From contig JAUSEJ010000903.1 of the NCBI GenBank assembly GCA_030650265.1, positions 1 through 6,061 on the forward strand: 6,061 nucleotides of DNA, written 5' to 3'. The DNA comes from Dehalococcoidia bacterium (GTDB lineage Bacteria; Chloroflexota; Dehalococcoidia; JACPQF01). This document shows positions 1-5,587 of this stretch, piece by piece; the first letter of the stretch is position 1, and each line of letters starts with the position of its first letter. A program made the translations under genes and the position numbers. A model generated the notes under the pieces. The model was not told the DNA's origin, did no database searches, and saw only the letters and a list, made by a program, of their open reading frames with translations.

Positions 1-2
1 GC

Positions 3-21
3 AGGGCGGGAATCCTGCCCT
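3..21. repeat. Small GC-rich hairpin at left edge
   Basis: AGGGCGGG pairs with CCTGCCCT across an AAT loop: eight pairs including one G-T wobble. TATTAACT follows on the + strand, which is not a proper U-run. It could be the remains of a terminator for a gene left of the window or one arm of a dispersed palindrome; its AGGGC/GCCCT ends resemble those of the larger palindrome at 5588-5619. The window edge prevents a decision. Confidence 0.35.
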
Positions 22-22
22 A

Positions 23-319
23 TTAACTGCGGTCGAGTTCGTCTCGGCCCTTGTCTTGACCTGCCTCTGGCCCGTTCGCCAGTTGTGATATTGATGGACA
101 CACAAAGTATGGTAGTAACTTCTCAGGTGCATCGCTCGAACCAGGGCTAACCCACCGCGATGTTAGCAAATTCTCAGATGTCCTTCCTCAGAAGTAACTT
201 ATCGTCCAAGTCTTCGCCCTCAGAGCCGCGCTCTCTGCCGCCAGTTCATCCCTTAGCGAAAGGTCGGTTTCCCGCCTTACATTCAACGCAACCCCTCTGG
301 CAGCTATTATACATCCCAT
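23..319 (-). pseudogene. Possible broken small ORF, interrupted by one TGA
   Basis: On the minus strand, an ATG at 319 opens a frame of 98 codons that ends in TAA at 25-23 followed directly by TAG. A single TGA at 190-188 interrupts it, giving 43 and 54 sense codons. One C-to-T transition (CGA to TGA) would explain the break. The first half is rich in Ala, Arg, Glu and Leu (ending AKTWTISYF) and reads like a helical protein; the second ends GRDELDRS. There is no Shine-Dalgarno sequence before the ATG and I recognise no family. A frame this open with one stop can arise by chance, so this may not be a gene at all. Confidence 0.18.
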
Positions 320-403
320 GACAAACTGCTGACAGGCTCACCAACTTCCGTCGAAGGACACCACAAGGGCCCGTAAGCGCGTGCGAAGCTGCATAGAGAG
401 GAG

Positions 404-431
404 TTGACTTTTGCCGAGAAATTACTATAAT
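404..431 (+). promoter_or_regulatory. Sigma-70-type promoter of the three-gene operon
   Basis: TTGACT at 404-409 (one mismatch from TTGACA), a 16-bp spacer and a perfect TATAAT at 426-431 form the strongest promoter visible in the window. Transcription would start near 437-440. It faces the three-gene operon, whose first start codon is about 220 nt downstream, so the mRNA has a long leader. No operator is obvious around it. Confidence 0.7.
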
Positions 432-437
432 TGGGCT

Positions 438-658
438 AACTTAGCTGCCTGTAAAGCTTCCTTCGATTTTGCTCTCGCAGCACTCTGATCCTGATCGCGG
501 AAATCTTGGCTCGGGAAAGGAAGTGTCGTTGGTATAGTGTCATGACATCAAGGAAATGGGCCGTCGAATTAGAGCCACCCGACAGTATTCACTGTCCCCC
601 TCCAGCCAACTGTCGTAACACGACGCTGAGGTCGGCGTTCCGGAAAGGAGCATGTCTG
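438..658 (+). promoter_or_regulatory. Long 5' leader of the operon
   Basis: About 220 nt lie between the inferred transcription start and the ATG at 659. Short structures can be seen: GCTGC (444-448) can pair with GCAGC (477-481); TGTCATGACA at 538-547 is a perfect 10-bp palindrome; GACAGT-ATTC-ACTGTC at 581-596 is a six-pair stem with a four-base loop; GTCGT-AAC-ACGAC at 612-624 is a five-pair stem. I recognise no known riboswitch or leader-peptide signature. The reading frame of gene 1 stays open upstream to a TTG at 506, but that part has no Shine-Dalgarno sequence and does not look like a protein start. Confidence 0.4.
646..650 (+). promoter_or_regulatory. Ribosome binding site deciding the start of gene 1
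   Basis: AGGAG (within GGAAAGGAG, 642-650) lies 8 nt before the ATG at 659. It supports this start over the in-frame TTG at 506 and ATG at 542, neither of which has a well-placed site. An ATG at 652 is in another frame, stops after four codons and sits too close to the AGGAG. Confidence 0.7.
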
Positions 659-2620
659 ATGACTAGACTAGCGGTTATCGGGAGATCCCTGGCCCTGGCG
701 TTCTGTGTCGCCTTGTTGCTGCCCCTGTCCACCGCCCGGGCTGATGAAGTTCCAAACGTCCTGAAACCCTTAATCCTGCCCGGCGCCGTGTCGATTCAGT
801 ACACTGCCCTCCGGGCGCTGTCGGGACTGATCGAACTCGATTACAGTGTCGATCGCGAAGGCGTGTGGCAGGAGAACTTGCTCAGGGTCGAACTCCGGCT
901 GTGGGCCACCGAGACGCAGGCGAAAGAGGACGTGCCGAGGTTGATGTCCGAGAGGAGTGGAGGGGTGACCGGCACGAGGGGACCCGCCACTGTCGGAGAC
1001 GAGGCCACCGTATTCACACGTGCCGACGGTAGTGGCAGCATCATGCAAAGCTACTTCATTCGGAAAGGCACTACAGTGTTGTTTCTCTATCGAGTGTGGG
1101 ACGACCCAAGGGACCCTCCGCCACCGACGGCCGAGGAAGTGGTGGCGCGGCTTAATGGAGTCGACTACAGTAGCCTCTTCCCGGCGTCGGCCAGGCCAAA
1201 TCCCGGCCCGGCCACAGCAAATCCAACCCCGCCGCCCGCCACGCCTATTCCCGCCACGGTGATGGCTACTTCCGTCGTGGCCGCACCGGTGGAGGATGCT
1301 GTGACGACGGACACGCCTCCCGACGACCAACCACTGCCGGCGGAAACCGTTCTCGCTGCCACGGCGGCCTCGAGCCTGATTCTGAGTCTCGGGGCGCTGG
1401 CCCAGATGCTCCTGAAAGGCCGCATGCCCCCGGCTCTGCCTGACGTTGAGTTTCCCTCTACCGTCGATAGCGCCGAGGCGACCGTTTCGTCTGGGCAGTT
1501 GCCCGAGCAACCGGCAGAGCCAGTAACCCCTCCTTCCCCGCCTCCCATCGGCTTCGAACAAAACGGCAAGGTCTGGTACGAGCCACCCTGGGACATTGGC
1601 GGACCATATTGGATGGATAAGGCGGACTACCAGCATATCAAGGAAATGCAGTCGCAGGGACTGGTCTGGCATAAGGGCGGCTGGATGGAACCCCAGGACA
1701 AGATCGCTTACGACCGGGCAGCCCAGATCGGGCATGACCAGAACGTGCAACGGGTGGATAAGAATGAATTGGCGAGACAGGACTCGCTGCAGCAACAGAA
1801 AGCAGATTCCACCGGCGTCCTTACCACTACCGACCAGATCCAGACCCAATTGTGGATACTAAAGAACGCCCCCACCGACCAGGCCAGACAGGACATGGAG
1901 GAGTTGGTGTCAAGAATGAGCGCCCCAGGAGTCGACAAGACGCTGGGAGACCGGGTCGTCATCCAAAAGGCGCTGGGCGGGGTGCTCCAGAAGACGGAGC
2001 AACCACCGCTTACCTATGTTGAGAGGTATAGCCTCCGGGACGAGGTCATGGAGCATGCCCTGCCCTTCCGCGACAAACGCGATCAGACCGCCGACGGGAT
2101 AGGAATTCTCACGGGCAGCCAGACAATTCTCTCCGAGGCCGGCCTCTCGGAACTGTCGCCAGGCGAAACGCTGACGCTGAAGGGACTGGACGTCGCAACC
2201 AAGATTCAAGACTCCGTCAACTACTTCAGCGGCTACAAAGCGGCCGGCGACGGGAATCTGGAGGCCGCCGGCAAGACTGTTGTCCAGGTGGGGCTGAAAT
2301 CGATAGTGTTCAGCAATCCCATCGTGGGATTAAGCGACACGGCCATCAAGTACGGTGAGCAGATCATCATGGGTCGCGACGCCAGCCCCTCCAAGTTGTT
2401 GGAATACGTGACCAACCGGACCATGGACGGGGCCACAGGGGACCTCGCCGTCAAGCCCGTCGTGCAGGACTTCAATAGTCCGGATATCCAGCAGACCATA
2501 ACGGACGCTCAAGCGGGAGCCATCCAGAAGAGGCTCTCGCTCCCCGACCTAGGGCACCCGGAACGCGACAAACTGACGCAGATGCTGAAGGACTTAAAGG
2601 CTGGAGGGGCAGCACGATGA
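659..2620 (+). CDS. Membrane-anchored exported protein of unknown function, GYF_2-like segment
   Basis: 653 residues from the ATG at 659, chosen because a Shine-Dalgarno site precedes it and a classic signal peptide follows (MTRLAVIGRS, then a hydrophobic core, then a likely cut after Ala-Arg-Ala at 26-28). Residues 30-172 form a mixed alpha/beta domain, probably outside the cell; its VGDEA stretch and later FIRKGTTVLFLYR strand loosely recall small extracellular domains of the PknH/LpqN kind, but this is only a resemblance. A Pro/Ala/Thr linker (about 175-228) leads to one hydrophobic segment (about 230-252) ending in KGR, so the rest should be cytoplasmic. After a second Pro-rich linker, residues 303-345 are Trp/Gly-rich (VWYEPPWDIGGPYW, then GLVWHKGGW), spaced like GYF_2 domains, which bind peptides. 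Residues 365-653 are mostly helical, with a Gly/Ala-rich stretch at 505-575. It is first in the operon and overlaps the next gene by ATGA. Function not recognised. Confidence 0.85.
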   Translation: MTRLAVIGRSLALAFCVALLLPLSTARADEVPNVLKPLILPGAVSIQYTALRALSGLIELDYSVDREGVWQENLLRVELRLWATETQAKEDVPRLMSERSGGVTGTRGPATVGDEATVFTRADGSGSIMQSYFIRKGTTVLFLYRVWDDPRDPPPPTAEEVVARLNGVDYSSLFPASARPNPGPATANPTPPPATPIPATVMATSVVAAPVEDAVTTDTPPDDQPLPAETVLAATAASSLILSLGALAQMLLKGRMPPALPDVEFPSTVDSAEATVSSGQLPEQPAEPVTPPSPPPIGFEQNGKVWYEPPWDIGGPYWMDKADYQHIKEMQSQGLVWHKGGWMEPQDKIAYDRAAQIGHDQNVQRVDKNELARQDSLQQQKADSTGVLTTTDQIQTQLWILKNAPTDQARQDMEELVSRMSAPGVDKTLGDRVVIQKALGGVLQKTEQPPLTYVERYSLRDEVMEHALPFRDKRDQTADGIGILTGSQTILSEAGLSELSPGETLTLKGLDVATKIQDSVNYFSGYKAAGDGNLEAAGKTVVQVGLKSIVFSNPIVGLSDTAIKYGEQIIMGRDASPSKLLEYVTNRTMDGATGDLAVKPVVQDFNSPDIQQTITDAQAGAIQKRLSLPDLGHPERDKLTQMLKDLKAGGAAR

Positions 2621-3618
2621 GCGACAGGATCGAGAAAATGCTAAGCGTCAAGGGCCTCTCGGGCGCAACCTCACTTGCCGAGGCCGTATTTGCCACGCCG
2701 GAGGCCGTGTTGTCGGTTACAGACCGGCAAAGCAACAGTGAGGTGCGACGGTGGAAGGATGCCGCCGCGGCCATCGGCTGCCTGCAGGAGGACGTCCGGG
2801 GCTTTCTCCAGGGGTACGACACGGGAGGATCGAGCCTCTACACTCTGGGAAACGAAGAGTCAGAAGCCTTGTGCTCTCTGGGCGACTTGCTGGACTTCTT
2901 CACGGCCAGGGGAGCGGCAAGGTTGACGACGGTTGGCCAATTGGCAGCTTACAAAAGTGAATCTATAGCTGATCTGGTACCCTCGCTTGTGCATTTGGTG
3001 GCGGCCGGACTCGTCGAGGGAGGCGCCGTCTCGGAGGATGACCCGCTCTGGCTCAGTCTGGTTGGGGACGATTTGTGGTCGGCTCTTAGTCGTGGCCCCC
3101 TGAAGCTGGACATCTCGGCGATCGATGTATCGCAGGGGACCGGTCTGGCCGCTCGTGTCGTGGGAGGGTTCAGCCAGCTCTATCTGCTGACTTTCCCCCG
3201 AGACAACGAGTTCTTCATCAGGCCAGTGGCGGGGCAGCAGGTCGCCGACCTTCTACCCTGGGCATGGTCCATCATGGCTACGCCCTTCCCTGCGATATCT
3301 ACCCCGGATAGAGAGTCGAATCCGACGGTCCGATCGGGGACTGCTCGTGGCTCAGCGCCAGCTCGCCCCGTTCAAACCACTGTACCGACACTCGCGGTGA
3401 TCCCGCCGCCCTCCGTATCACGCGTAGGCGAAGCCGGTGAGGCTGGCCGCAGTTGCCCGAAATGCCAGGCGCCGCTGGTGGCTGGCGTCAAGTTCTGTAT
3501 GGCCTGCGGCGCTACAGCGCCGGTCGTCGCTCTTCCGCGCCTTACCTTCTGCGGTCAATGTGGCGCCCGTGCCGTGCCCGGTCAGAAATTCTGCGCTGGT
3601 TGCGGCAAACCGATATGA
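2617..3618 (+). CDS. Double zinc-ribbon protein with HTH-like segment, function unknown
   Basis: 333 residues. The ATG overlaps the stop of gene 1 (ATGA, 2617-2620) and GGAGG at 2603-2607 lies 9 nt upstream, so the two are translationally coupled. There is no signal peptide or membrane segment, so it should be cytoplasmic. Residues 1-220 are a largely helical domain I cannot assign. Within it, residues 99-135 (LTTVGQLAAYKSES, then VHLVAAGLVEGG) are patterned like a winged helix-turn-helix of the 'eLA...s...v...L...GLV' type. A Pro/Ser/Thr-rich linker (about 221-275) joins this to two zinc ribbons: Cys280/283 with Cys294/297, and Cys312/315 with Cys326/329, matching the DZR (double zinc ribbon) pattern of CxxC pairs spaced by 10 residues. 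Zinc ribbons of this type often mediate protein or nucleic-acid contacts. It may be a partner of the cytoplasmic half of gene 1, or a DNA-binding regulator; neither is shown. Confidence 0.88.
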   Translation: MSDRIEKMLSVKGLSGATSLAEAVFATPEAVLSVTDRQSNSEVRRWKDAAAAIGCLQEDVRGFLQGYDTGGSSLYTLGNEESEALCSLGDLLDFFTARGAARLTTVGQLAAYKSESIADLVPSLVHLVAAGLVEGGAVSEDDPLWLSLVGDDLWSALSRGPLKLDISAIDVSQGTGLAARVVGGFSQLYLLTFPRDNEFFIRPVAGQQVADLLPWAWSIMATPFPAISTPDRESNPTVRSGTARGSAPARPVQTTVPTLAVIPPPSVSRVGEAGEAGRSCPKCQAPLVAGVKFCMACGATAPVVALPRLTFCGQCGARAVPGQKFCAGCGKPI

Positions 3619-3627
3619 TCCGATCAG

Positions 3628-3636
3628 AGGAGGTGA
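3628..3636 (+). promoter_or_regulatory. Near-ideal Shine-Dalgarno before gene 3
   Basis: AGGAGGTGA is a full match to the 16S rRNA 3' end and sits 7 nt before the ATG at 3644. It fixes the start of gene 3 there, although the frame is open further upstream inside gene 2. It suggests strong translation of gene 3 compared with the coupled gene 1/gene 2 pair. Confidence 0.8.
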
Positions 3637-3643
3637 ACAATTA

Positions 3644-4099
3644 ATGGCCGAGTTCCTGAAAATTCTGTCCTACGTCTTCATGGCGGTTTTCCTCATTGGT
3701 ATTGTAATCATGCTCTTGAACTGGCGAAGGGCAAAGTTCGTCAGGCCCATCTCTATCCTCTTCGGCCTTGCCCTCTCCTTTCTCTCCTTGTGGATCTTCG
3801 CCGTCATCGCCGGGCATCCCGTCGGCCTCGCGATCTGGCTGGCCTTGATCTCTGTCGGCCTGGCAGGTGGAATCTGGTATGGTGGGACCATAAAAGTGAA
3901 GCACACGGCGCGGGGTGTGTCCATGAGCTACACTCTTCCCTATATCATCGTATGGGCGGCCCTGCTTCTCATCACCCAGTTTCTTACCATTCAGTCGGGA
4001 AGGGTTCCCGCGGTGGTCTTCGGCCTCTCCATCCTGAGCCTTGGCATAAACACGGGCGTGAACGGCCGGGTCCTCTGGTCAAGCCGCCGGTCTCATTGA
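3644..4099 (+). CDS. Small polytopic membrane protein, function unknown
   Basis: 151 residues beginning MAEFLKILSY. Four to five hydrophobic segments are visible: about 7-26, 34-55, 60-80, 96-115 and 120-138. A basic loop NWRRAKFVR (26-34) follows the first, and the C-terminus is basic (SSRRSH), which by the positive-inside rule places both in the cytoplasm. A loop after the third segment, GTIKVKHTARGVSMSY (81-96), is basic too. The arrangement loosely recalls CcdC/DUF1453-type small membrane proteins, but I see no diagnostic motif and would not name it so. It lies 25 nt after gene 2, on the same strand with its own strong ribosome binding site, and is probably the last gene of the operon. 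A role as membrane partner of gene 1 is an inference from position. Confidence 0.82.
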   Translation: MAEFLKILSYVFMAVFLIGIVIMLLNWRRAKFVRPISILFGLALSFLSLWIFAVIAGHPVGLAIWLALISVGLAGGIWYGGTIKVKHTARGVSMSYTLPYIIVWAALLLITQFLTIQSGRVPAVVFGLSILSLGINTGVNGRVLWSSRRSH

Positions 4100-4356
4100 A
4101 GGTGACACGGATTACCGACAGCCTCCCAACACGAGACTCCCGTTGGGATGGGGATAAAGGGCGTCAATTTGGCAAACATCCAGTGAAAACGCTTGAGCAC
4201 ACAGACTTGCCGATTTGCCAATATGCGCTGTCGTACTTTGGCGCGGAAGACGAGACTCGAGTTCGCAGCACGCGAGCCAAAGTCCTTTGCCTGGTGTGCC
4301 GCCATGCCATAAACTGTAAGGACGGCCATCCGCCAACGGGCGTCCACAATCAGCAT
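4093..4356 (-). CDS. Doubtful small ORF with a good ribosome binding site
   Basis: 87 residues beginning MLIVDARWRM. On the minus strand AGGAGG lies only 5 nt before the ATG at 4356, which is the main reason to list it. Its stop overlaps the last 7 nt of gene 3 tail to tail. The protein is rich in Trp, Cys, Arg and Val, has no recognisable domain or membrane pattern, and ends GNPCHLQ. Two other minus-strand frames and one plus-strand frame are open over the same bases, so low stop density rather than selection may explain it. More likely not a gene. Confidence 0.2.
   Translation of the reverse strand: MLIVDARWRMAVLTVYGMAAHQAKDFGSRAANSSLVFRAKVRQRILANRQVCVLKRFHWMFAKLTPFIPIPTGVSCWEAVGNPCHLQ
4125..4147. 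terminator. Weak hairpin after gene 3
   Basis: CCCAAC (4125-4130) and GTTGGG (4142-4147) can form a six-pair stem with an 11-base loop, 25 nt after the stop of gene 3. Purine-rich sequence follows rather than a U-run, so a Rho-independent terminator is unlikely. It is the nearest structure that could end or protect the operon mRNA. Confidence 0.2.
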
Positions 4357-4405
4357 TGTGCCCTCCTGCTCCATAAGGATTCGGCCGGACGTTACGATTT
4401 GTTGT

Positions 4406-4422
4406 GACGAGACAGACTCGTC
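4406..4422. repeat. Short GC-rich hairpin in the convergent gap
   Basis: GACGAG-ACAGA-CTCGTC is a perfect six-pair stem with a five-base loop. ACGAGACTC, close to its left arm, also occurs at 4131-4139 and 4250-4258. On neither strand is it followed by a T-run. Its function is unknown. Confidence 0.3.
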
Positions 4423-4460
4423 CTATTGTGAAAGGATGACCACTCTGAAAGGATCCGTGG

Positions 4461-4523
4461 AGACCCTAATTCTAACCTCTTCTCCTTCCGAAGAGGGATT
4501 TGAGAGGGTGGAGGTGAGGGCAG
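4461..4523. repeat. Palindrome in a CT/GA-asymmetric tract, REP-like candidate
   Basis: The core is a perfect seven-pair stem, CCTCTTC (4476-4482) with GAAGAGG (4490-4496), around a TCCTTCC loop. Around it the left side is pyrimidine-rich (CCCTAATTCTAACC) and the right side purine-rich (GAGGGTGGAGGTGAGGG), giving a longer imperfect palindrome. Tracts of this CCCT...CTCTTC / GAAGAGG...GAGGG form recur as dispersed intergenic repeats in many bacterial genomes (general knowledge from memory). Only one copy is in this window, so repetition cannot be shown. It could also act as a bidirectional transcription barrier between the convergent units. Confidence 0.35.
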
Positions 4524-4550
4524 TCTGGATGCATGGCCAAAGGTATTCTC

Positions 4551-4569
4551 GAGGCAGCATAGCTGCTTC
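4551..4569. terminator. Hairpin downstream of the activase gene
   Basis: GAGGCAGC-ATA-GCTGCTTC is an eight-pair stem with one G-T wobble and a three-base loop, about 75 nt past the activase stop on the minus strand. The minus strand continues GAGAATACC with no U-run. It may protect the 3' end of the GRE mRNA; as a terminator it is weak. Confidence 0.22.
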
Positions 4570-4643
4570 TCCCGCTGTCGGACAATCATCTTCCTCGACA
4601 GGCCTGGCTGATTACGGATCGTCAGGGAGATGCCGGAGATCGC

Positions 4644-5564
4644 TTACCGGCCTACTTCGACGCGCAAGCCAAAGCTCTGGAACAGCGTCACCACCTCGTC
4701 GACGGCGGAATCGACCGGTGGCGCCGGCAGCGACCGCCGACGTCCTCGGAAGGACATGCCCAACTGCCCAATCTTGGACTTCCAGAGGCTATGATAGGGC
4801 AGGACAGAAACCTTGGCGAAACCGTTGTCCCTGGCGAAGGAAGCCGTAGCGATAAGGTTGTCGTATGAATCGTTGAACCCGGGAACAAGGGGAAATCGCA
4901 GCCATGTTTCGACCGCTTTGGCGGCCGTTCGGGCGTTGTTGAGAATGACGGTATTATCCTTGCCGGTGCCTTCTCTATGCCGTAACGGGTCCATATGCTT
5001 GATGTCGAAGAGCACAAGGTCGACGTAGGACAGCACTCCTTCGAGGCTCTCAGGTGGCACCGCGCCGGAAGTGTCCAAGGCTATGTGAAGAGGAACCTCC
5101 CGGCAGCGCCTGGCGAATTCCCGCACGAAGTCTGCCTGAAGCAAGGGCTCACCGCCGGAGAGAGTCACACCACCCCCGGAGTTGGCGTAGAACTGGCTAT
5201 CGGACATGGCCAGGTGCAGGGCGTCCTCAACCGAAACAAACTCGCCGGTCACCATTATGGCCTTTGCCGGACAGACCGCAACGCAATCGAGACAACGATT
5301 GCATTTCCGACGATCGATCCGACGGCGTCCGCCGCTGACGGTTATCGCCTTCGTCGGGCACACCTCGGCGCAACGCCCGGAGGCGAAGCACTTCTTTTCA
5401 CTGGTCATGATTTCGGGAAAGGAATTCCACGACTCCGGATTGGCACACCAGAAGCAGCGCAAGGAACAGCCTTTGAGAAAGATGGTCGTCCTGATGCCAG
5501 GGCCATCGTGAAGACTGAAACGCTGGGTACTGAAGACCAAACCCTTGATTTCGCTCGTCTGCAT
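4644..5564 (-). CDS. Glycyl radical enzyme activase (radical SAM, 2[4Fe-4S] ferredoxin insert)
   Basis: 306 residues. It abstracts a hydrogen from the glycine of its partner GRE, using S-adenosylmethionine and a [4Fe-4S] cluster, to make the active radical; it acts in the cytoplasm without oxygen. The family signature QRFSLHDGPGIRTTIFLKGC is present, with the radical SAM CxxxCxxC at Cys33, Cys37 and Cys40. A ferredoxin insert follows: Cys59, Cys65, Cys69-Pro, then Cys88, Cys91, Cys94, Cys98-Pro. Further motifs are SGGEP (136-140), DTSG (164-167), VPGFNDS (227-233) and LPYH (255-258). The canonical second cysteine of the first ferredoxin motif is Ser62. Length and order fit the PFLE/PFLC-type activase family. 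I chose ATG 5564 because GGAG at 5577-5574 lies 9 nt upstream and the family signature begins just inside; an ATG at 5579 (five more residues) has no ribosome binding site. It follows the GRE gene on the same strand, its likely substrate. Confidence 0.95.
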   Translation of the reverse strand: MQTSEIKGLVFSTQRFSLHDGPGIRTTIFLKGCSLRCFWCANPESWNSFPEIMTSEKKCFASGRCAEVCPTKAITVSGGRRRIDRRKCNRCLDCVAVCPAKAIMVTGEFVSVEDALHLAMSDSQFYANSGGGVTLSGGEPLLQADFVREFARRCREVPLHIALDTSGAVPPESLEGVLSYVDLVLFDIKHMDPLRHREGTGKDNTVILNNARTAAKAVETWLRFPLVPGFNDSYDNLIATASFARDNGFAKVSVLPYHSLWKSKIGQLGMSFRGRRRSLPAPPVDSAVDEVVTLFQSFGLRVEVGR

Positions 5565-5587
5565 CCAGAGATTCTCCATGCCAGTCG

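Larger units (their letters stand above)
1..403. other. Intergenic region, no convincing gene
   Basis: No reading frame here has a start, a ribosome binding site and protein-like content together. It contains the edge hairpin at 3-21 and an imperfect inverted repeat (114-127 against 186-199, 12 of 14 matching). It also holds a direct near-repeat TTCTCAGGTG / TTCTCAGATG at 120-129 and 171-180. On the minus strand a frame runs from an ATG at 319 to a double stop at 25-20, broken once by TGA at 190-188. I see no tRNA-like fold: the one TTCGAGC match (minus strand, near 135-142) lacks complementary T-arm stems. Confidence 0.5.
4100..4643. other. Convergent intergenic region, no convincing gene
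   Basis: This 0.54-kb gap separates the + strand operon from the - strand GRE genes. No classical intrinsic terminator with a U-run is present on either strand. Short stems are seen at 4125-4147 (CCCAAC/GTTGGG, 11-base loop), 4406-4422 (GACGAG/CTCGTC), 4476-4496 (CCTCTTC/GAAGAGG), 4551-4569 (GAGGCAGC/GCTGCTTC, ATA loop) and 4575-4601 (CTGTCG/CGACAG). Several frames are open over 4100-4400 on both strands, but only one small minus-strand ORF has a start and ribosome binding site. Confidence 0.5.

Noticed and set aside
131..150. tRNA T-arm-like TTCGAGC on the minus strand
   Set aside because: The flanking bases do not form the five-pair stem, and no acceptor or anticodon arm lies at the right distance.
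306..335. Minus-strand promoter with perfect TATAAT (311-306) for the broken ORF
   Set aside because: The best -35 (CTGTCA, 18 bp away) matches only 4 of 6, and the -10 lies inside the frame it would have to serve.
506..658. N-terminal extension of gene 1 from TTG 506 or ATG 542
   Set aside because: No ribosome binding site precedes either start and the extra residues would put a non-hydrophobic stretch before a clear signal peptide. ATG 659 has AGGAG 8 nt upstream.
652..666. Four-codon mini-ORF (ATG TCT GAT GAC TAG) overlapping the start of gene 1
   Set aside because: The AGGAG is only 1 nt from its ATG, too close for use. Probably chance.
770..1849. 359-codon open frame on the minus strand inside gene 1
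   Set aside because: It is antisense to gene 1, rich in Arg, Gly and His with no domain pattern, as expected from the GC-rich mirror of a real gene. Two more minus-strand frames overlap it.
3437..3643. Extended start for gene 3 inside gene 2
   Set aside because: The extra 69 residues are the out-of-frame reading of the zinc-ribbon codons. The near-perfect Shine-Dalgarno at 3628-3636 and the membrane segment just after ATG 3644 fix the start.
3790..4407. 205-codon plus-strand frame across gene 3 and the gap
   Set aside because: Its first half is a shadow of gene 3 and its second half has no start, ribosome binding site or recognisable domain. The CLVCRHAINC stretch resembles a metal site only superficially.
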